A DNA stretch of 64,000 nucleotides from Ignavibacteria bacterium (GTDB lineage Bacteria; Bacteroidota; Ignavibacteria; SZUA-365): assembly GCA_016720835.1 (NCBI GenBank), contig JADKJW010000009.1, forward strand, positions 62,001-126,000, read 5' to 3'. Shown piece after piece: positions 42,645-50,930 of this stretch (position 1 is the stretch's first letter; every line of letters begins with the position of its first letter). Under the pieces are notes generated by a model, which was not told the origin of the DNA, did no database searches, and worked only from the letters and a program-made list of their open reading frames with translations. Position numbers and translations under genes: made by a program.

Positions 42645-43031
42645 GGTTCAGTCCTCTCTTGTAATGCGGCAAAATACGGCGCCACGGCAAATTTGTCCAG
42701 CGGGGTGCGAGCGTATCCTGCCCGCTTAATTCATGCGCCAAACATCAATGTTTGAAGCTGCATGGCCATTCCGTTGCATTGACGAGCTTCCCTTGAAAGG
42801 CAATGCGCGAAAAATAGCACAAATTGCCTGCATGAGGCCGCATGCCGTGAGAGTCCCGCGATATTCCTGAAACAGGCCAGAAATGATCCGAATTCATTGA
42901 TTTTTTTCGGGAAAAATTTCACGAGTCCTTCATGTTCGGTTTGTAAATTGGATTCGAAATCGTAATTTTGAGTCGATGATATTGATTCTTTTCGTTCCTT
43001 TTCCATCCCCCAACAATCTGTAAGGATTCTC
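42645..43031. other. Divergent intergenic region upstream of gdhA
   Basis: This 387-nt gap is A+T-rich compared with its neighbours. It includes the gdhA promoter at 42940-42970. On the minus strand nothing definite is found for the hydrolase gene; TATTTTG at 42668-42674 (minus strand) is one base short of a -7 element. An open frame over 42731-43069 (minus) is not credible, as it covers this promoter. Confidence 0.7.
42940..42970 (+). promoter_or_regulatory. Bacteroidota-type promoter of gdhA
   Basis: TTTG (42940-42943) is followed after exactly 19 bp by TAATTTTG (42963-42970), an exact match to the -33 TTTG and -7 TAnnTTTG elements of Bacteroidota vegetative promoters. It predicts a start about 7 nt further on and a leader of about 55 nt before the ATG at 43032. 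AAGGA lies at 43021-43025. Confidence 0.75.
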
Positions 43032-44372
43032 ATGTCAACGTTTGTCAATGACTTCATGGCAGAAGTCAAAGCGAAGAATCAGAATGAAGCTGAATTTCAC
43101 CAGGCCGTGCAGGAAGTAGTCGAATCGCTGGTACCGGTGCTCGATCGTCATCCGGAATATCGCAAGGCGAAAATCATCGAACGGATTGTTGAGCCCGAGC
43201 GCACCGTCATGTTCCGCGTTCCCTGGGTCGCCGACAACGGCGAAGTGCGGGTGAACCGCGGCTACCGCGTGGAATTCAACAGCGCCATCGGCCCGTACAA
43301 GGGCGGTCTGCGTTTCCATCCCAGCGTGACGTTGAGCATCCTCAAGTTCCTCGGTTTCGAGCAGATCTTCAAAAACAGCCTGACGACGCTCCCGATGGGC
43401 GGCGGCAAGGGCGGTTCGGATTTCGATCCGAAGTTCAAATCGAAGAATGAAATCATGCGTTTCTGCCAGAGCTTCATGACCGAGCTCTATCGCCACATCG
43501 GCGCCAACACCGATGTGCCCGCCGGCGACATCGGCGTGGGCGGACAGGAAATCGGGTTCATGTTCGGCCAGTACAAGCGCATCAAGAACGTGTACGAGGG
43601 CGTCCTGACGGGCAAGGGAACCGCATGGGGCGGCAGCCTCATCCGTCCGGAAGCCACCGGTTTCGGCGTGGTGTATTTCGCGAAAGAAATGCTCAAGTCG
43701 AAAGGACAGAGCTTTGACGGCAAAACCGTCGCCCTCTCCGGTTTCGGCAACGTGGCGTGGGGTGCCGCGATCAAGGCGAACGAACTCGGCGCGAAGGTGG
43801 TGACGCTCTCCGGACCGGACGGCTACGTGTTCGATCCCGACGGCATCAGCGGCGAGAAGATCGAGTACATGCTTGAACTTCGCGCGACGAATCAGGACAT
43901 CGTGCAGCCGTACGCCGAGAAATTCGGCGCGCAGTTCGTGGCCAACAAGCGTCCGTGGGAAGTGAAATGCGACATCGCGCTCCCCTGCGCGACGCAGAAC
44001 GAGCTCAACGGCGACGATGCCAAGACGCTGCTGGCCAACGGCTGCGCATGCGTGTGCGAAGGCGCGAACATGCCGACGACGCCGGAAGGCGCGAGCGCAT
44101 TCCTCGATGCCGGCATTCTTTACGGACCGTCAAAGGCCGCGAATGCAGGCGGCGTGGCGGTGTCCGGTCTCGAAATGACGCAGAACTCCATCCGCATGAG
44201 CTGGTCTTCCGAGGAAGTGGACAAGCACCTCCATCAGATCATGGTCAACATTCACAAGTCCTGCATCGAGGCCGCCTCGATGTACGGCACCCCCGGAAAC
44301 TACGTGAACGGCGCGAATATCGCCGGCTTCGTGAAGGTCGCGGACGCCATGCTTGCGCAGGGCGTCGTCTGA
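43032..44372 (+). CDS. gdhA: Glutamate dehydrogenase
   Basis: 446 aa, the usual size of hexameric bacterial GdhA, which interconverts glutamate with 2-oxoglutarate and ammonium. The active-site region PYKGGLRFHPSV and LPMGGGKGGSDFDPKF hold the substrate and catalytic lysines, DVPAGDIGVGGQEIGFM the catalytic Asp, and LSGFGNVAWGAAIKANELGA the nucleotide-binding GxGxxG. The sequence is of the GdhA (NADP-type) subfamily, although coenzyme choice is an inference. It has its own promoter and terminator and is monocistronic. Confidence 0.97.
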   Translation: MSTFVNDFMAEVKAKNQNEAEFHQAVQEVVESLVPVLDRHPEYRKAKIIERIVEPERTVMFRVPWVADNGEVRVNRGYRVEFNSAIGPYKGGLRFHPSVTLSILKFLGFEQIFKNSLTTLPMGGGKGGSDFDPKFKSKNEIMRFCQSFMTELYRHIGANTDVPAGDIGVGGQEIGFMFGQYKRIKNVYEGVLTGKGTAWGGSLIRPEATGFGVVYFAKEMLKSKGQSFDGKTVALSGFGNVAWGAAIKANELGAKVVTLSGPDGYVFDPDGISGEKIEYMLELRATNQDIVQPYAEKFGAQFVANKRPWEVKCDIALPCATQNELNGDDAKTLLANGCACVCEGANMPTTPEGASAFLDAGILYGPSKAANAGGVAVSGLEMTQNSIRMSWSSEEVDKHLHQIMVNIHKSCIEAASMYGTPGNYVNGANIAGFVKVADAMLAQGVV

Positions 44373-44394
44373 TTCGACCCGCATCACCATGCGC

Positions 44395-44428
44395 AAGGCC
44401 GCTTCCTCTCGCGAGGAAGCGGCCTTTT
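44395..44428 (+). terminator. Rho-independent terminator of gdhA
   Basis: A perfect 14-bp stem (AAGGCCGCTTCCTC with GAGGAAGCGGCCTT) with a 4-nt loop, followed by TT and a CATTTT tail, lies 22 nt after the gdhA stop. Confidence 0.93.
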
Positions 44429-44459
44429 CATTTTCCCTGCGGCGAGGATGCGCGACGGC

Positions 44460-46844
44460 CTAGTGGAAGCGGATGCCCTTCGAATTCTGATCGCCCTTCC
44501 GCCTTTTCGCACCGCCCTGCGAATGCTTCGATATCGGCATTAACACGAAGAGTTTGTCATCCTTGAAGCGATCCTGCAATTCGTCGATGAGCGATGTCAA
44601 CCCGTTCGGACCCTCGGGCCTTTCGATGACTTCCACACCATCGTCGTCCGGCGTGTCGTCCGTCCCGGACTCCCTGCCGTCGGACGCAGGCGAGGCATAC
44701 AGCGCGTAATCCGGCGCTCTGGTCTCCTCTGCACCGTTCGCTCGCACCGCGGCAGCGATCTCGCGTTTGAGCATCGAGAACAGGTCCTCTTCTATCTCGG
44801 CGCGCAATTTCGTTTTGAGCGCGTCAAACATGCCCTGCTCGGCTTCCGGCGGGGTCGATACGGTCTTCCGCGGAGCGGAGGCTTGGAGCGCGTCCCTGAC
44901 TGCCTGAGCATTCTGCCGGGAGGGTGGCTGAGGCGTCGCAGCCTGCACGTGATGCACGTCCTGCAGCAGTTTCATCTCCAGCTCCTTCTTCAGCTGCACT
45001 TCCAGCTGCCGTCGCATCAGCGTTTCCGCTTCCTCCCGTTCTTTCCGTTCTTCCTCGACGGCGTTCCGCAGTTCGGACAGCTGCCGCACTTTCTGTTCCG
45101 CCCTCTCCCGCGCCTCCAATTCCGTGTTGAGGATGGACTTCAATTCGGAAACCTCGCCTGCCTGTTTTTCCATGCGCTGGCGGAGTTGACGCTCCTCTTC
45201 AAGACGCGCGCGATCTTCGGTTTCGAGGCGCGCTTTCCGTTTGTTTTCCTCGCTGGCGCGCCGGATATCCTCCAGCGCCTTCACCCGCTCCATTTCCTGC
45301 TGCACGCGCAGGCGGACTTCCTCGGCGGCCTCGCGCCGCGCCTCGTCGATCTTGCTTTCCGCCTCTTTGCGGACCCTGCCGACCTCTTCCTTGAAGCGGA
45401 GGTGATACTCCTCCTTGAGACGCTGTTGCCGCTCCCCGTGTTCGCGCGACAGCTCCGACGACCGTTTATTCGCTTCCTCTTCCATGCGAAGCCTTGCCTG
45501 AAGCTCCTCGCGGCGCTTGGCATCCGCCTCCAATGCGACCTGCCGTTCCTTCTCCAGCAGAAGCCGCAGTTTTTGGATCTCCTCCTGCTGCTGCCGGAGC
45601 AACGAATCCACATCCTCGCCACGGGGACTGGTCTGCACCGGCGGCGCTGCGACGGCGTGCGACGCTTTGGCAGGGGCGGGCGTTTCCGTGCCCGGCGCAG
45701 GGTTCGAAACTGCGGACGCAGCGGATTCGTCTTTCAGGAGATCATCCACGAACGTCAACGTGTCGCCGGTACTCACCACATTCAGCGTCTCCGGCGAAAC
45801 AGCGGCCTGACGCACCGGCGCTTTTTCCAGCTCTGGCTTTGGGAGTTCGAGAAGGGCCGCGAGAACAACCTCAGGCTGACGTTCGGGCACGACGGGAATC
45901 CGGGGTACGGCGATTTTTGCCGGATCGCTCAACGCCGTCGCGCCCGCGGGAATGACCCGTTCCCTTGCGCTCCTGGCTTGTGCCGTCACCAGGGAGGCGG
46001 AAGCGAGAAGAGTGCGAATGCGGCTCTCCAGTTCGTTCGCGGTCGGTCGATGCTGCGGTTCCCGGTCCAGGCAATCGAGCACGAGACGAAGGAATTCATC
46101 GGAGTAGGCGCCGACAAGTGAGGCGGGGGCGATCATCTCATCGACGATCGCGCTTCCCCCCCGGCCTTCCCATGGAGGCATGCCGGAAGCAAGTTCGTAA
46201 AAAAGGACTCCGAGGGAGAATATATCGTCCGTCGGAGCGCCGGATATCCGCACGAATCGTTCCGGCGACGCATATTTTTTATGAATGATGTTGTGCGGGC
46301 CGCGCACCAGGCCGAGGACATTTCGAACGATCCTGTTGATGCCAAAATCGGATATCAGCACGCTTCCATTCTGCGCGACAAACAAATTCTCCGGCACAAT
46401 ATCGAGATGAACGAAGGAACTCTTGTGCAGGAACACCACGCCCTTCACGACGCGGAGAAACAGGTCGAGAAGTTTGCCTTCATCCCTCCGGAGCTGCGTA
46501 TCGCGAACGGTCATGACGGAGCGCAGCGAGTTCCCTTCAACGAGAGGCAAAACGAGGAATGTCTTTTTTCCGGCGAGCCCGAGCGAGATCGGTGTGACGA
46601 GGTTCGCATTCTGTACGGTCAACGACGAGAATTCCCGCTGAAGGAGATGGAAAATCGACGTCTCAATCTCCTTTTCCGTTTCGAAGAACTTGAGCACGCA
46701 CGGGCGCTCGGCATCACCGGTTTTGTCCGCCTTCCAGACTGCCGTAGACGGGCCGTTCCCGATGGGATCAACGAGCCGGTACCGTCCGTCGATCAGCAGG
46801 CCGGACTGTAATTGCTCTTGATGTATTTCTGAAGCGTTGCTCAT
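44460..46844 (-). CDS. Serine/threonine kinase-like protein with long charged helix
   Basis: 794 aa. N-terminal protein kinase domain (residues 18-295): glycine loop GNGPST at 29-34, lysine K52, catalytic VHLDIVPEN with D148 and N153, DFG at 166-168 and YASPERF (APE motif). All key residues for catalysis are present, though the usual HRD Arg is Leu. From about residue 420 to 650 a long highly charged helix follows (EEIQKLRLLLEKERQVALEA and similar), then a low-complexity linker and a basic end. No membrane helix is visible. It starts at ATG 46844, 212 nt after the giant kinase locus, and is a paralogue of the kinase at 50348-52423. Confidence 0.85.
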   Translation of the reverse strand: MSNASEIHQEQLQSGLLIDGRYRLVDPIGNGPSTAVWKADKTGDAERPCVLKFFETEKEIETSIFHLLQREFSSLTVQNANLVTPISLGLAGKKTFLVLPLVEGNSLRSVMTVRDTQLRRDEGKLLDLFLRVVKGVVFLHKSSFVHLDIVPENLFVAQNGSVLISDFGINRIVRNVLGLVRGPHNIIHKKYASPERFVRISGAPTDDIFSLGVLFYELASGMPPWEGRGGSAIVDEMIAPASLVGAYSDEFLRLVLDCLDREPQHRPTANELESRIRTLLASASLVTAQARSARERVIPAGATALSDPAKIAVPRIPVVPERQPEVVLAALLELPKPELEKAPVRQAAVSPETLNVVSTGDTLTFVDDLLKDESAASAVSNPAPGTETPAPAKASHAVAAPPVQTSPRGEDVDSLLRQQQEEIQKLRLLLEKERQVALEADAKRREELQARLRMEEEANKRSSELSREHGERQQRLKEEYHLRFKEEVGRVRKEAESKIDEARREAAEEVRLRVQQEMERVKALEDIRRASEENKRKARLETEDRARLEEERQLRQRMEKQAGEVSELKSILNTELEARERAEQKVRQLSELRNAVEEERKEREEAETLMRRQLEVQLKKELEMKLLQDVHHVQAATPQPPSRQNAQAVRDALQASAPRKTVSTPPEAEQGMFDALKTKLRAEIEEDLFSMLKREIAAAVRANGAEETRAPDYALYASPASDGRESGTDDTPDDDGVEVIERPEGPNGLTSLIDELQDRFKDDKLFVLMPISKHSQGGAKRRKGDQNSKGIRFH

Positions 46845-46947
46845 CACGGTCCCAATGATAGCCAATACGTTTTTTCATCAATTTTCGTACCACGTCACGA
46901 ACCCTGAATTTTCGCAGGAAACGGCAAACGCCACTGCATGTCATTAC

Positions 46948-46982
46948 AGAAACTGCATAACGGTACAATTTTTGCAGTTTCT
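46948..46982. promoter_or_regulatory. Inverted repeat between the giant kinase locus and the second kinase
   Basis: AGAAACTGCA and TGCAGTTTCT are perfect 10-bp inverted arms with a 15-bp spacer, about 100 bp upstream of the second kinase start. It could be an operator or an end-of-transcript hairpin of the upstream gene; no T-tract follows on the minus strand. Confidence 0.4.
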
Positions 46983-47056
46983 CAAAACGCCCAATCCTTG
47001 TGTTTTCTGTATGAATCTCGATGGACTGTCTGGACGGAATCAGTACAGACTGCGGT

Positions 47057-49484
47057 TCAGCGGACCCAGATTTCGACCCTCCTGTTTTTGTTTCTGCCTC
47101 CATCATCCTTTTCATCTGCAACCGGCATGATGGCTCCCATCCCGAGTGCGGAATGCGCCTTGATGCCGGTTTCCTTGAGCCTGGCTTTGACCATCTGCGC
47201 CAGAGTGCGGGATGCGAGTATCTCCGTTTCCCTGGCGCCCATGCGATCACATATCCCGACCACGAGGAGTTCCCTCGCGTTCGTGATGTCCGAGAACATC
47301 TTCAGGCGGCGGATGTCATCGAACGCAAGCGCGTCGAGTTCCGATGCCCCGGGTCGCAAGCGCAGACTCGCGATGACGCGCTTCGCGCCCTTCGTCGCGG
47401 CGACGTACTCGGCAGGCGCCGTTCGATCGGCGGTGCGTCCTGAAAGCCGGAGCGAGAGATCCGCGTAGCCATGCGCGGCGGTGATGTTCTGCCCGTTCAC
47501 GCCCATCGCAAAATCAATGAAGCTCCGGGGATTGACCGCCGTGGCGGGAGAAACGTAGAGGCAGAGTCGCGCGGTCAGCGGATACGACTCCAGCCTGATC
47601 GCGTCCACCGACGGGGCGACCGGATCGCCCGGGGCGTCGATCACCGGAAGCACTCGCGCATTCCCGCGATCCGCGAAGCGCACGAAGCCGAGAGCCCGTG
47701 GATCGGCCGCGACCCGGGCGAGCACCTCCGCCGTGCCGTTGCACTGCTGGGCGCGGGGGGAGATCTCGTCTCCGGGTCCGAGCAGCGCGAGCAGTGATGC
47801 GTTCGCGAGAGACGTGTCGCCGGCGAGGACGAGTCGCAGCGGTGCGCGGGCCCCGCCGAGCATGGCCCAATCCGTCGCGACGCCGGTCAGCGCCGCGATG
47901 GCGTCGCTCCGGCGGATGGCGCGAAGCGAATTTCGGGGATGCACAACGACGCAGATGCCGTCGAGCGCGAGCACATGCTGTGTCGGGAAGAACGCGGGAG
48001 TGGATCGGAGCGCGCCCGCATCCGACGCGGAGAGCGTCGAAGCGACGAAGCAGTCCGCCGCTGGATCGGTGTCCGATGCGTAGACGTCGCGCACTCGTGC
48101 AACGCGGATTTCCACCCGTTTCACGGTATCGCCGACGCTTCGTCCCGCGATGGCGAAGGCATTCCCGTCACCACGCTCGAGCCGCGCCTCGCGGATACCC
48201 TCGGATGCCATCCACGCCGACACGATATCCTGGACAAGCGGCAGATGCTCCTCCGTCGTCTGGATGCGCATCAGCGTGAATCCTGTCGACATATCCGAGC
48301 TTCTTCCGAAGATGAACCATCCCACGGCGGCGAGCACGGCCGCAACGAGCACGACGCGTATTCCCGTCTGCCAGAATTTGCTGTCGAACACGTTCGCATT
48401 GGGAACGTCGTCGCGCAGCGATGTGATGGTTCGGAGTTCTTCGGCTTCACTGTTTTCCCTGTCGGCGGATTCCTGCACGGGCTCGCGACGGATTTTACGC
48501 TCCGCTCGCGACGCTTCCCGCTGTGCCATCTCCGCGAAGACGGCTTCGCCCTGGGCCTCGGCATGAAAGCTGTCGAGCAATGTTTGCAGGTCGAGATCGA
48601 CGCCGGCATTCAGGTGCGCGGGAGGGACGGGAGGCGTGTCGGACGGCTCGAGCACCGGCGCCTGTTCCTGCACCGGCAGCGCCGGGAGATCAACTCCGTC
48701 GAGCCCGTTCGCGACGAGCGCGCGGAGATCCTCCTCGACGAGCACCACATCGGCTCGTTCCGTCTGCTCGCGTGCGATGCGCTCGGCTTCGGCGCGAATC
48801 CGTTGTTCCGCCTCCTCGCGTTCGCGTTCCTCGCGTTCGGCGCGCAGTTTCCGTTCCGCATCTTCGCGTGCGCGCCGTTCCGCGTCATCGCGCGCTGCGC
48901 GCTCCGACAGCTCGCGCTCCAATTGCGCGATGCGATCGCGCGCGAGAAGTTCCGCCTGCTCGCGGGCGCGGCGTTCGGCCTCGATGACGGTGCGCTGTTC
49001 GGCCTCGTTCTTCACCTTCTCGAGTTCGGACCGGAAGGCGGACTCGAGCTGTGTTCTCAGCCGTGTCTCGATATCCTCGCGGAGCCGCCGTTCGTGTTCT
49101 TCGCGGGCGGCGCGTTCCGCTTCTTCGCGCGCGCGGCGTTCCGACTCCTCGCGGGAGCGGCGTTCTTCTTCCTCGTTGCGGCGGCGTTCGAGGGCCGCGT
49201 AAATACGTCGTTCCGCCTCTTCATGCGCGATGCGGTCGGCCTGCTCGCGAACGCGCCGTTCCGTCTCTTCGCGCTCTCGAAGTTCGTCGTCCTCGCGCTG
49301 TCTGCGCTCGTGTTCTTCACGGACCTGCCGTTCCGTGTTCTCGCGTTCCCTGCGCTCCCCTTCTTCGCGGAGTTCGCGCTCGGCCTTTTCGCGCGCGAGA
49401 CGTTCCGTTTCTTCGCGGAGTTCGCGCTCGGCCTTTTCGCGCGCGAGACGTTCCATCTCTTCGCGGAGTTCGCGCTCGGCCTTT
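47057..49484 (-). CDS. C-terminal part of the giant kinase protein: helix, membrane span, PstS-like and OmpA-like domains
   Basis: About 800 residues in one frame, continuous with the kinase frame of 50348-52423 once two upstream indels are counted (their sum is 9 nt). It contains charged 16-residue helical repeats, then a Pro-rich linker, one membrane helix (GIRVVLVAAVLAAVGWFIFG, DNA about 48307-48366), a PstS-like binding fold (DGICVVVHPRNSLRAIRRSD, LVLAGDTSLANASLLALLG, ALGFVRFADRG) and a C-terminal OmpA-like domain (KMFSDITNARELLVVGICDR, ending NKNRRVEIWVR). With the N-terminal kinase inside the cell, binding and OmpA domains would be periplasmic. An internal ATG at 49454-49456 could start a shorter protein, but it has no ribosome site. 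Confidence 0.82.
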
Positions 49485-49830
49485 CGCGGGCGAGACGTTC
49501 CGTTTCTTCGCGCAGTTCGCGCTCGGCCTTTTCGCGCGCGAGACGTTCCGTTTCTTCGCGCAGTTCGCGCTCGGCCTTTTCGCGGGCCAGACGTTCCATC
49601 TCTTCGTGGAGTTCGCGCTCGGCCTTTTCGCGGGCGAGGCGTTCCATCTCTTCGCGGAGTTCGCGTTCGGCCTTTTCGCGGGCGAGGCGTTCCATCTCTT
49701 CGCGGAGTTCGCGTTCGGCCTTTTCGCGCGCGAGGCGTTCCATCTCTTCGCGGAGTTCGCGTTCGGCCTTTTCGCGCGCGAGGCGTTCCATCTCTTCGCG
49801 GAGTTCGCGTTCGGCCTTTTCGCGTAGAGT
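49370..49830. repeat. 48-bp tandem repeats encoding AREKAERELREEMERL helix units
   Basis: Nine or ten consecutive 48-bp units code for a 16-residue charged repeat. Most differ at only one to three bases. The run contains the TTT (expected TTTT) position at 49482-49484 that shifts the frame. Confidence 0.88.
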
Positions 49831-50366
49831 GCGATCGCTTGCCTCCCGGACTTCCCGCCCGGCTTTTTCGCTGGCGATGCGTTCCGCTTCCTCGCGGATC
49901 TTTTTCTCCGCCTCTTCGCGCGCACGTTTCCGCGTGTCGCGGTGGGTCCGTTTCTCGATCGGCTCACGCGACTTCGATTTCGCTTCCAGGCGTGAGAGTC
50001 TGCGCGCTTCCTCAGCAGCGAGCTGCACCGCCTCGTCGCGCGCCTTCCGATCCGCCTCCTCGCGGAGTTTCCGTTCGGCCTCCACACGAGCTTTCCGCTC
50101 CGCCTCTTCGTCTGCCTTGCGGTCAGCCTCTTGCAGGAGTTCGCGTTCGCGATCTCTCTGAGCATTTTGCTCTGCTTCTTCACGAATCCTGAGCCGCACC
50201 GCCTCACGGGCCTTGGACTCCGCTTCTTCACGAGCCTTGCGCTCCGCTTCTTCGCGAGCCTTGCGCTCCGCTTCTTCGCGAGCCTTGCGCTCCATTTCCT
50301 CGCGAGCCTTGCGCTCCGCTTCTTCGCGAGCCTTGCGCTCCATTTCTTCACGGGCTTGGCGCTCCG
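49483..50366 (-). pseudogene. Middle section of the giant kinase gene, out of frame
   Basis: This stretch encodes only the charged helix (AREEMERKAREEAERKAREE, later AREKAERELREEMERLAREK) in a frame that lacks a start and is joined to neither flank. It becomes continuous with the kinase if 8 nt are restored near 50366 and with the C-terminal part if one T is restored in the TTT run at 49482-49484. It is therefore a segment of one gene, not a separate gene. Confidence 0.75.
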
Positions 50367-50930
50367 CGAGCCTTGCGCTCCATTTCCTCGCGAGCCTTGC
50401 GCTCCGCTTCTTCCCGAGCCTTGCGCTCCGCTTCTTCGCGAGCCTTGCGCTCCATTTCCTCGCGAACCTTGCGCTCCATTTCCTCGCGAGCCTTGCGCTC
50501 CATTTCCTCGCGAGCCTTGCGCTCCGCTTCTTCGCGAGCCTTGCGCTCCATTTCTTCACGGGCTTGGCGCTCCGCTTCTTCGCGAGCCTTGCGCTCCATT
50601 TCTTCACGGGCTTGGCGCTCCGCTTCTTCGCGAGCCTTGCGCTCCATTTCTTCCCGGGCTTGGCGCTCCGCTTCTTCGCGAGCCTTGCGCTCCATTTCTT
50701 CACGGGCTTGGCGCTCCGCTTCTTCGCGAGCCTTGCGCTCCATTTCTTCACGGGCTTGGCGCTCCGCTTCTTCGCGAGCCTTGCGCTCCGCTTCTTCGCG
50801 AGCCTTGCGCTCCATTTCTTCACGGGCTTGGCGCTCCGCTTCTTCGCGAGCGTTGCGATCCGCTTCTTCGCGAGCCTTGCGCTCCGCTTCTTCGCGAGCC
50901 TTGCGCTCCTCTTCCTGGCGTGTTCTGAGT
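50220..50930. repeat. 48-bp tandem repeats encoding REEAERQAREEMERKA helix units
   Basis: About fourteen units of 48 bp, mixing two 24-bp halves (gcgctccgcttcttcgcgag and gcgctccatttcttcacggg-type), make an almost pure array. An 8-nt deletion at about 50366 interrupts the pattern and the frame. Array length is likely to be unstable and hard to assemble. Confidence 0.88.

Noticed and set aside
42731..43069. Minus-strand 112-codon frame before gdhA
   Set aside because: It covers the gdhA promoter and start and shows no similarity to anything recognisable.
47939..50161. Long plus-strand open frame (about 740 codons) antisense to the giant kinase gene
   Set aside because: Periodic, charge-rich repeats remove stop codons from other frames. 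The translation is low-complexity (Phe/Ala/Arg) and lacks domains.
49370..50930. CRISPR array or minisatellite outside a gene
   Set aside because: Repeats are in frame in a coding region as 16-residue units without spacers.
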